From contig NZ_QAIG01000006.1 of the NCBI RefSeq assembly GCF_003060885.1, positions 53,263 to 117,262 of the forward strand: DNA of 64,000 nt, read 5' to 3'. Numbering within the stretch: position 1 is the first letter of the stretch; every line of letters begins with the position of its first letter. The stretch is from Pseudomonas sp. HMWF032 (lineage in GTDB: Bacteria > Pseudomonadota > Gammaproteobacteria > Pseudomonadales > Pseudomonadaceae). Shown in pieces: positions 57,582-64,000 of the stretch. Below the pieces are notes generated by a model. It saw only the letters and a program-made list of their open reading frames with translations. It ran no database searches and was not told the DNA's origin. The translations under genes were made by a program, and so were the position numbers.

Positions 57582-59612
57582 ATGCAACACGCCCCTATTG
57601 CCCGCGTCGACAACGCGGCCGACCCATATCGCTGGCTGGAAAACCGCGACAGCGTTGAAGTGCTTGATTACCTCAAGGCGGAAAATACCTACCTGGAACA
57701 GCAGCTCAGCGAGCAACTGCGACTGCGTGAAACGTTGTTTCAGGAGATCAAGGGGCGCATCCGCGAAACCGACCTCAGCCTACCGTCACCCTGGGGGCCG
57801 TATCTGTATTACCAGCGCACCACAGCGGGCGATGAATACCCGCGGCATTACCGCTGCCGCAAACCCGCCGATGGCTCGCTGACGGTCGATGAGGCCCGCG
57901 AGCAATTGCTGCTCGACCCCAACATCCTGGCCGATGGCGGCTTTATTTCGCTCGGTGCCTTTAGCATCAGCCCTGACCACCAGCGCCTGGCCTATAGCCT
58001 GGACACCAGTGGCGAGGAAACCTACCAGCTGTTCGTCAAGGAACTGGCCGACGACCGTCTGATCGAACTGCCGTTCGAGGAATGCGACGGCAGCATGACC
58101 TGGGCCAATGACAGCCAGACGCTGTTCTTCGGAGAACTGGACGACACCCACCGGCCGCACAAACTCTACCGCCACCGCCTCGGCACTGACACCGCTGAAC
58201 TGGTTTTCCACGAGCCGGACGGACGTTTCTTCCTCAGCTGCTACCGCAGCAGCTCCGAGCGCCAGCTGATCCTGCAGTTAGGCAGCAAAACCACCAGCGA
58301 AGCCTGGATACTGGACGCCGCAACACCGCAAGCCGCGTTCAGTTGCGTGGCCCCGCGCGAAGAAGGCCACGAATATGACGTCGACCACGGCGCCCTAGAT
58401 GGCCAGTGGCGCTGGTTTATCCGCAGCAACCAGCACGGCATCAACTTCGCGCTGTTTACTGCCTGCGACGCAACGCTGAACCGCAGCGCTTGGCAATTGC
58501 TGCGCGCCCATGACCCCGACGTGATGCTCGAAGGCGTTAGCCTCAATCAGCAAGCGCTGGTGCTTAGCCTGCGTGAAGGCGGTTTGCCGATGATCGACGT
58601 GCAGCCACAGGGGCAAGCGGCCTACCGCGTGCAGCTACCGGACGCCGCCTACAGCCTGTATGTACAGGACAGCCTGGAATTCGACAGCCCGGCGATTCGC
58701 CTGCGTTATGAAGCGCTCAATCGCCCGGCACAGGTGCGTCAACTGGAGCTGGCCACAGGCGCACAATTGGTGCTCAAGCAAACCCCGGTACTTGGGCCGT
58801 TCGATGCCGATAGCTATGTCAGCCAACGCCTATGGGCGACGGCCGCCGATGGTAGCCAGGTGCCGATCAGCCTGGTGGCCAAGCGCGAAGTCCTCGGCAC
58901 CCCTGCCCCGCTCTACTTGTATGGTTACGGTGCTTACGGCGAAAGCCTCGACCCTTGGTTCTCCCATGCGCGCCTTAGCCTGCTGGAGCGCGGCTTTATC
59001 TTCGCCATCGCCCATGTCCGTGGCGGCGGTGAACTCGGCGAAGCCTGGTACCGTGCGGGCAAGCTGGAACACAAGCAGAACTCGTTCAGCGACTTTATCG
59101 CCTGCGCCGAACACCTGATCACCGCCGGTTATACCCGCGCGCAGCAGCTGGTGATCAGCGGCGGCAGCGCCGGCGGCCTGCTGATGGGCGCGGTGCTCAA
59201 TCAGCGCCCCGAGCTGTTCGCCGCCGCCATCGCCGAGGTGCCATTTGTCGATGTGCTCAACACCATGCAGAACCCCGACCTGCCGCTGACCGTCACCGAA
59301 TACGACGAATGGGGCGACCCAAACCAGCCCGAGGTATTCGAGCGGATCAAGGCTTACGCGCCGTACGAGAACGTGCAGGCCCAGGACTACCCGGCGATTC
59401 TTGCGGTGGCGGGCTACAACGACAGCCGCGTGCAGTACTGGGAAGCTGCCAAATGGGTGGCCAAGCTGCGCGCCCATAAAACCGACAACAACCTGCTGCT
59501 GCTGAAAACTGAACTGGAGGCTGGGCATGGCGGTATGAGCGGCCGCTATCAGGCACTAAAGGATGCCGCCTTGGAATACGCCTTCATCCTCAGGGTGGTG
59601 GGACTCACTTGA
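57582..59612 (+). CDS. ptrB: Oligopeptidase B (S9A serine peptidase)
   Basis: Cleaves short peptides after Arg or Lys in the cytoplasm. 676 residues: a seven-bladed propeller in the N-terminal part (about 70-400) and an alpha/beta hydrolase domain with Ser529 (GGSAGG), Asp614 (YNDSRV) and His649 (GHGG). ATG 57582 has GGAG upstream. Monocistronic, divergent from the membrane-protein gene. Confidence 0.93.
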   Translation: MQHAPIARVDNAADPYRWLENRDSVEVLDYLKAENTYLEQQLSEQLRLRETLFQEIKGRIRETDLSLPSPWGPYLYYQRTTAGDEYPRHYRCRKPADGSLTVDEAREQLLLDPNILADGGFISLGAFSISPDHQRLAYSLDTSGEETYQLFVKELADDRLIELPFEECDGSMTWANDSQTLFFGELDDTHRPHKLYRHRLGTDTAELVFHEPDGRFFLSCYRSSSERQLILQLGSKTTSEAWILDAATPQAAFSCVAPREEGHEYDVDHGALDGQWRWFIRSNQHGINFALFTACDATLNRSAWQLLRAHDPDVMLEGVSLNQQALVLSLREGGLPMIDVQPQGQAAYRVQLPDAAYSLYVQDSLEFDSPAIRLRYEALNRPAQVRQLELATGAQLVLKQTPVLGPFDADSYVSQRLWATAADGSQVPISLVAKREVLGTPAPLYLYGYGAYGESLDPWFSHARLSLLERGFIFAIAHVRGGGELGEAWYRAGKLEHKQNSFSDFIACAEHLITAGYTRAQQLVISGGSAGGLLMGAVLNQRPELFAAAIAEVPFVDVLNTMQNPDLPLTVTEYDEWGDPNQPEVFERIKAYAPYENVQAQDYPAILAVAGYNDSRVQYWEAAKWVAKLRAHKTDNNLLLLKTELEAGHGGMSGRYQALKDAALEYAFILRVVGLT

Positions 59613-59659
59613 ATCCACCTCGCTGCTCCGCCGCCTGCAGCAGCACAAGCTCATAGCAA

Positions 59660-59690
59660 TTCGCGCTAAACAACGGACGTTTAGTGCGAA
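59660..59690. other. Hairpin after ptrB
   Basis: Twelve bases (59660-59671) pair with 59679-59690 with one G-U, around a seven-base loop. No T-run follows, so it is not a clear terminator. Confidence 0.45.
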
Positions 59691-59811
59691 ACTCACTTGA
59701 CCATCCGTACAAACATAGCCGGTTGACCTTCCAGACTCTGCTACGCTGATTTCAAGCTGGCTCAATTCCACCTCCCTGAATTGGCTGCCTGTTCAGCCAG
59801 GAAGGTCCGTG

Positions 59812-61437
59812 ATGAAGAACTGGAAGATACGCACCCATTTACTACTTCTTTCTGGCTATCTGTTGCTCGGTTTGCTCTGCGTAGGCGGCTTGGGCCTGCA
59901 TGCATTGCAAGCGACGGTGAAAGGCCTGCAGACGGTGTATCTGGACCGCGTTGTGCCACTACGTGATCTCAAGCTGATAGCTGACCTCTATGCCGTGAAC
60001 ATCGTCGATGCCACACACAAGGCTCGCAGTGGTGAACTCAGCAGTAAAGCCGCACAGCAACTGATCGAAGAGGCTCAGACGCGTATCGAGAAAACCTGGG
60101 CAGCCTACCTGGCAACCACACTGATTGCCGAAGAACACGCCTTGATCGAGCAAATCGAACCGATGATGGATCAGACCCGGGCCCCCCTGAACGAGCTAAA
60201 GAATTTACTTAATCACGAAGATAAAGCCGGTATTGACGCATTTGCCACTCGCCAGCTTTACCCATTGATCGACCCGCTGTCAGGCAAGTTCGCCGAATTA
60301 ATTGAAGTGCAGCTGGTTGAAGCCAAACGGCAATATGAATTGGGCGAGGCGGCATACGCCAACAAACTCCAGCTGAGTCTCAGCGTACTGCTGATTGCCC
60401 TGACTGTGGGACTGGCGCAAGTCATCTACTTCCTACGCCTGATGAGCGACAAACTGGGCGCCGAACCCGGCGAACTGGAAGAAATCAGTGCTCGCATTGC
60501 TGAAGGCCGCCTCGATAGCGGAAAGACTCTCAGCAACCAGGTCATGACAGGGGTTATGAAGTCCGTACAAGCCATGCGCCGCGGGCTACAAGACACGATT
60601 GGCAGTATCGGTGAAGCGTCAGAACAGATTGAATGCGCCGCCTTGCAGCTTGCTTCGTCATCTGAGCAGGTGCTGACCAGTGCCAACGTTCAAAGTGATA
60701 CCGCTGCCGCCATGGCCGCGACGGTTGAAGAGCTGGCGGTAAGCATCAATCACATCGCCGAGAACGCACAACAAACCTATGACATGGCCAAAAAAGCCGG
60801 CGATATGACCGATACCGGAATCCAGGTGATGGCGCGCGCCTCAGAGGAGATGCACCAAATTGCCTTAATGGTGCAACAGAGTTCCAGAGATGTGGAAACT
60901 CTGGCCGATCAGTCACGCAACATCAGCGCCATCGTTGATGTAATCCGTGGCATCGCCGAGCAGACCAACCTGCTTGCCCTTAATGCCGCGATTGAAGCCG
61001 CGCGCGCCGGTGAGCAAGGGCGTGGATTTGCCGTTGTGGCAGACGAAGTACGCAGCCTGGCGGGTCGTACGGCCCACTCGACAACTGAAATTGTGGCCCT
61101 GGTTGATGCCATTCAAAGTGGCATGCATAAGGCACAGAGCAGCATGGCAGCCGGCTGTGAAAGGCTCAGCAGCGGTACACAACTGGTGGATCAGGCTGGC
61201 AGCTCCATGGGTGGCATCCGAGAGGCACTTAATCAGTCGCTACAAGCCGTTAGCGTCATAGCCTCATCATTGCAAGAGCAGCGTGCCGCGAGTGAGCAAG
61301 TGGCCATGAACGTTGAGAAGGTTGCACAAATCGTCGAAGAAAACTCCGCGGCTCAAAATGACATCGTCCAGGCAACTCAGGCGCTGCAAGCCATGTCAGG
61401 ACGCCTGCAGGTGGTTATGCGCCGCTTCAGTTTCTAG
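59812..61437 (+). CDS. Methyl-accepting chemotaxis protein, 4-helix-bundle sensor
   Basis: 541 residues. Membrane helix 1 (about 10-32), a periplasmic helical domain (about 33-185, 4HB_MCP type), membrane helix 2 (about 187-208), HAMP-like linker, then the signalling domain with [20 protein letters not shown] at about 382. Ligand unknown. ATG 59812 follows AGGAAGG; the GTG three bases earlier is not needed. Confidence 0.92.
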   Translation: MKNWKIRTHLLLLSGYLLLGLLCVGGLGLHALQATVKGLQTVYLDRVVPLRDLKLIADLYAVNIVDATHKARSGELSSKAAQQLIEEAQTRIEKTWAAYLATTLIAEEHALIEQIEPMMDQTRAPLNELKNLLNHEDKAGIDAFATRQLYPLIDPLSGKFAELIEVQLVEAKRQYELGEAAYANKLQLSLSVLLIALTVGLAQVIYFLRLMSDKLGAEPGELEEISARIAEGRLDSGKTLSNQVMTGVMKSVQAMRRGLQDTIGSIGEASEQIECAALQLASSSEQVLTSANVQSDTAAAMAATVEELAVSINHIAENAQQTYDMAKKAGDMTDTGIQVMARASEEMHQIALMVQQSSRDVETLADQSRNISAIVDVIRGIAEQTNLLALNAAIEAARAGEQGRGFAVVADEVRSLAGRTAHSTTEIVALVDAIQSGMHKAQSSMAAGCERLSSGTQLVDQAGSSMGGIREALNQSLQAVSVIASSLQEQRAASEQVAMNVEKVAQIVEENSAAQNDIVQATQALQAMSGRLQVVMRRFSF

Positions 61438-61477
61438 CGACTATTGGTCCAACAGCCATGAGCCGTCACCACAAGGC

Positions 61478-61780
61478 TTAATCGACCTTCACTGTGCCCT
61501 TAGGCTTAAGAGTTCGCGCCCGCTGTTCCTCCAGCAACAGTAAATCCTGGTCACGTTTGCTTCGCGCAGACTCAGGCTGGACAGGATTCCTTAGCAAAGG
61601 CGGATTGTCATTGGTCTGATCTGGTACAGGCTGTAGTACGACAGGAGCATAAGGCTGTGGTGTGCTGGTGCCGGGCGAACCGGCAGCTGGCGCTTTGATT
61701 GATAGCGCTGGCAACGGCTGAGCTGACGCCAGTGTGGCGATCAACACGGGCAATACACACAGTATTGTGATCAGGCGCAT
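61478..61780 (-). CDS. Exported hypothetical protein, Pro-rich (100 aa)
   Basis: Signal peptide 1-20 (ending LASA) followed by a low-complexity Pro/Ala/Gln segment and a charged C-terminal helix (SKRDQDLLLLEEQRARTLKP). I do not recognise a family. ATG 61780 has GGAG nine bases upstream; the frame is open to 61852. Divergent from yajD. Confidence 0.6.
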   Translation of the reverse strand: MRLITILCVLPVLIATLASAQPLPALSIKAPAAGSPGTSTPQPYAPVVLQPVPDQTNDNPPLLRNPVQPESARSKRDQDLLLLEEQRARTLKPKGTVKVD

Positions 61781-61905
61781 GGCAATATCTCCAGAGCAGG
61801 TATCGTGTTGGGCCATAACCTTTGCGTTTAGTGCCGCATAGGCGGTTCTCACTGACAGCCGGCAAGGCTAGACTCCGCCTCAAGTACCAGATCACGAGAT
61901 TCCAG

Positions 61906-62277
61906 ATGAGCAGCGATAAATCCCCAGCCTTCACCAGCAAGCTTGACCGCATTCTCGCCGAAGCCCAACGCACGCGCGAAGAAGGCTACCGCGACAAGGC
62001 GCTGAAGATGTACCCGCATGTCTGCGGCCGCTGCGCACGGGAATTCTCCGGCAAACGCCTAAGCGAGCTGACTGTTCACCACCGCGACCATAATCACGAC
62101 AATAACCCGCAAGACGGTTCCAACTGGGAGTTGTTGTGCCTGTATTGCCATGACAACGAGCATGCGCGCTATACCGACCAGCAGTATTTCAGCGATGCCT
62201 CGCTGAGCACACCAAAGACCGCCCAGGCGACCCACAACCCATTCGCGGACCTTGCCGCCCTACTGAAAAAGAACTAG
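61906..62277 (+). CDS. yajD: HNH nuclease-like protein YajD
   Basis: 123 residues. Zinc pairs Cys40/Cys43 and Cys78/Cys81 frame a beta-beta-alpha core with His58-His59 (TVHHRDHNHDNNP) and Asn73, the HNH signature. The role of YajD is not established. ATG 61906 is chosen since the upstream open frame (from 61822) has no conserved sequence. Confidence 0.85.
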   Translation: MSSDKSPAFTSKLDRILAEAQRTREEGYRDKALKMYPHVCGRCAREFSGKRLSELTVHHRDHNHDNNPQDGSNWELLCLYCHDNEHARYTDQQYFSDASLSTPKTAQATHNPFADLAALLKKN

Positions 62278-62410
62278 CAGGCGCCATCACGCCCCAGCCG
62301 AAAGGTGTACAGCGTTATACTCGCCCGCCTTTTCTGCTCAGCCGCCCTTGGCGACCCACTTCGATCACCCTGGGGCGGCGCTCTACCTCCCGAATCTTTG
62401 CGAGTACCGC

Positions 62411-62881
62411 GTGGCCAATAAAAGATACGCCTGCATCGGCCTGTTCAACCCGAAATCCCCGGAAAACGTTGGCGCAGTGATGCGTGCGGCTGGCTGCTAT
62501 GGCGTCAGCTCAGTGTTCTACACCGGCAAGCGCTACGAACGCGCCCGAGACTTTGTAACCGACACAAAGCGTATCTACATGGATATTCCGCTGATTGGCG
62601 TGCCGGATCTGCAGCAGATTATCCCCCTGGGCTGCACGCCGGTGGCCGTAGAGCTGGTCGAAGGGGCGCGGCCATTGCCGGAATACACCCACCCTGACCG
62701 CGCCATCTATATCTTCGGCCCCGAAGACGGCTCATTGAGCAAGGAAGTGCGCGACTGGTGCGAAGATGTGATTTACATCCCCACCGAAGGCTGCATGAAC
62801 CTTGCCGCGACGGTCAACGTGGTGCTCTATGACCGCATGGCCAAGGGCAACAACACCAAGTCCGGTCCCAAGTTCAAATAG
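62411..62881 (+). CDS. SpoU/TrmH-family RNA 2'-O-methyltransferase (156 aa)
   Basis: Minimal SPOUT knot without an RNA-binding extension. Motif 1 NVGAVMRAAGCYG, motif 2 IFGPEDGSLS and motif 3 CMNLAATVNVVLYD are intact, so SAM binding is expected. Likely target: tRNA or rRNA, unassigned. GTG 62411 gives the N-terminus MANKRYACIG expected from relatives; a longer TTG start at 62348 is possible. Confidence 0.87.
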   Translation: MANKRYACIGLFNPKSPENVGAVMRAAGCYGVSSVFYTGKRYERARDFVTDTKRIYMDIPLIGVPDLQQIIPLGCTPVAVELVEGARPLPEYTHPDRAIYIFGPEDGSLSKEVRDWCEDVIYIPTEGCMNLAATVNVVLYDRMAKGNNTKSGPKFK

Positions 62882-62956
62882 GCGGCTTATACCGCTAGTG
62901 ATACCAGGGCGAGCAGCACCAAACCCGGTACTGCTCATCCTTCACGCGCCGAGGCT

Positions 62957-64000
62957 TTAGAAGAACTGCGAGGCGCTGACTTTGATATTACGCCCAACAC
63001 CCGAGACCGCTTCACCCAGGTAAGGGTAATACTCACGGTTGAACAGGTTATCGACCGTGATGCGTGCTTCAAACCCTTTGACTTGAGTGGGCTGCCAGCT
63101 CGCAAATAAACCGTGTAAGGCGTATCCCTGACTTTCAGGAAGACTCCAACCGCTCGCCAGGGGGTCATTATCTTCAGGTGAGCGGTCCTGCTTGCGCACG
63201 AAATTGCCAGTCCAACCCACTGCCATGTCGACCTCCGGTACTTTCACACCCAAGGTGGCAACTGCTTTGCGCGGAGGAATTTCAGCAATCCAGGTTTTCT
63301 CTCCCCATGGATTGCGCGGGGATGCATCACGCTGGCCACGAATGTAGGAAAACGAAAGGCTGCCGAACAGACGCGAACTGTCATAAAAGGACTCAACTTC
63401 AACCCCTTCAATCGTGTAACCAGGCAGGTTGCGATTGTTGCTCAGCGGTTGGGCACACACGCTGTTGCCCGCCCCTGTGCTGATCTGTTCTACGCAGGAG
63501 ATACCGGTGCGTTTGAAAATCTCATCCTTGCCGCGATTACGAAATAACGTGGTGCGCACCTGCAGGCTGTCGCCATCGCGTAACAGCCGATCGAAATTGG
63601 CAATGCTGCCGAGCCTTACACCACGAATCCGCTCTCGCTCCAGATGGCGGCTAGAAGCAGGCACGCTGCTTGCCGCACTCTGCACTTCATAAAGTTCATC
63701 AATCAGCGGAGCACGCCAGGTTTTGCTGTAGTCCGCGAAAAACGCCAGGTTGTCGGTGGCCGTCCAGAAGATACCCAAACGTGGCGACCAACCGCTGTAA
63801 GTCACGCTGCTGTAATCATGTCCTACAGCTGGATTTGTGCTGCTGTAGCGCGCTGCCAGGTTAGGCTCACCTTGGCTGTATACCTCGTCATATCGCAGCG
63901 CCGGGGTGATGGTCAGTGAACCAAGGGTGATTGCATCCTGAATGTAACCACTGCGGGTTTCCTGTTCGCCCGACGGCATGTAATAAGGCTGCATGAGACC
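62957..64000 (-). CDS. TonB-dependent receptor, haem/haemoglobin type, 5' part missing
   Basis: The window edge cuts the gene, leaving 347 C-terminal residues. These contain many beta strands with alternating aromatic residues, a DNLFNREY box and a C-terminal Phe, all typical of outer-membrane TonB barrels. The segment WRAPLIDELYEVQ and the paired Cys in the extracellular region (GISCVEQ...SVCAQP) resemble HasR/haemoglobin-receptor proteins, so iron/haem uptake is the likely role. The plug domain and TonB box lie outside. Confidence 0.82.
   Translation of the reverse strand, partial: GLMQPYYMPSGEQETRSGYIQDAITLGSLTITPALRYDEVYSQGEPNLAARYSSTNPAVGHDYSSVTYSGWSPRLGIFWTATDNLAFFADYSKTWRAPLIDELYEVQSAASSVPASSRHLERERIRGVRLGSIANFDRLLRDGDSLQVRTTLFRNRGKDEIFKRTGISCVEQISTGAGNSVCAQPLSNNRNLPGYTIEGVEVESFYDSSRLFGSLSFSYIRGQRDASPRNPWGEKTWIAEIPPRKAVATLGVKVPEVDMAVGWTGNFVRKQDRSPEDNDPLASGWSLPESQGYALHGLFASWQPTQVKGFEARITVDNLFNREYYPYLGEAVSGVGRNIKVSASQFF

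Noticed and set aside
62910..62935. Hairpin after the SpoU methyltransferase gene
   Set aside because: The stem has a mismatch and no T-run, so I could not support it as a terminator.

Overview
The window looks like a 64 kb piece of a Pseudomonas chromosome (gamma-proteobacteria, GC-rich, strong GC3 codon bias). This is inferred from gene content and gene order: gltA divergent from sdhCDAB-sucAB-lpdG-sucCD, a nirBD-nasA-cobA assimilation operon, a PA1571-family protein beside an ATP-NAD kinase, tusA and rlmM close together, cti and aer. I saw no rRNA, tRNA, CRISPR array, prophage or insertion sequence. Most of the window is conserved core chromosome; the novelty lies mainly in regulatory and repeat structures and in two broken genes.

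Layout. 1-1400: an esterase cut by the window edge, a hot-dog thioesterase and a tiny secreted peptide. 1500-8100: nitrate/nitrite assimilation (nirB, nirD, nasA, cobA) behind a complete control region: an NtrC-like dyad, a -24/-12 sigma-54 promoter, a two-hexaloop ANTAR-type leader and a strong attenuator. 8170-19940: TCA-cycle genes on the minus strand, with gltA divergent on the plus strand. Every cistron junction from sdhB to sucC carries a hairpin without a U-tract. 21270-33600: START-domain protein, YkgJ cysteine-cluster protein, a REC-DUF3369-GGDEF-EAL phosphodiesterase, a 3-hydroxyisobutyrate-dehydrogenase-like enzyme, a DEDDh exonuclease, ppnP, an RhtA-type exporter, an ABC exporter, a DUF1287/DCC/DoxX cluster whose DCC gene has an amber codon, ATP-NAD kinase, PA1571-family protein and pdxB. 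33790-43400: MATE pump with a frameshifted partner gene, gamma-glutamylcyclotransferase, tusA, an S15-like lipoprotein hydrolase, rlmM, aer with a sigma-28 promoter, and cti. 43550-52930: metH, a two-pore-helix channel-like protein, a PAS-GGDEF cyclase, cysK, and a MoxR ATPase/VWA pair split by a large nested palindrome. 52930-64000: LysR/EamA pair, DUF2937, class II glutamine amidotransferase-HIT pair, oligopeptidase B, a 4HB-type chemoreceptor, HNH protein YajD, a SpoU methyltransferase, and the C-terminal part of a TonB-dependent receptor.

How the genes work together. Nitrate is reduced to nitrite by NasA and to ammonium by NirBD; CobA makes the siroheme precursor that NirB needs. The gltA/sdh/suc block encodes five consecutive TCA activities from oxaloacetate plus acetyl-CoA, and from 2-oxoglutarate through fumarate (no aconitase or isocitrate dehydrogenase here). 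metH, cysK, tusA and cobA give a loose sulfur/cobalamin/siroheme theme without forming one operon. Four palindromic repeats (4532-4578, 32396-32469, 51542-51698, 54921-55006) sit between genes; three resemble REP-type elements.
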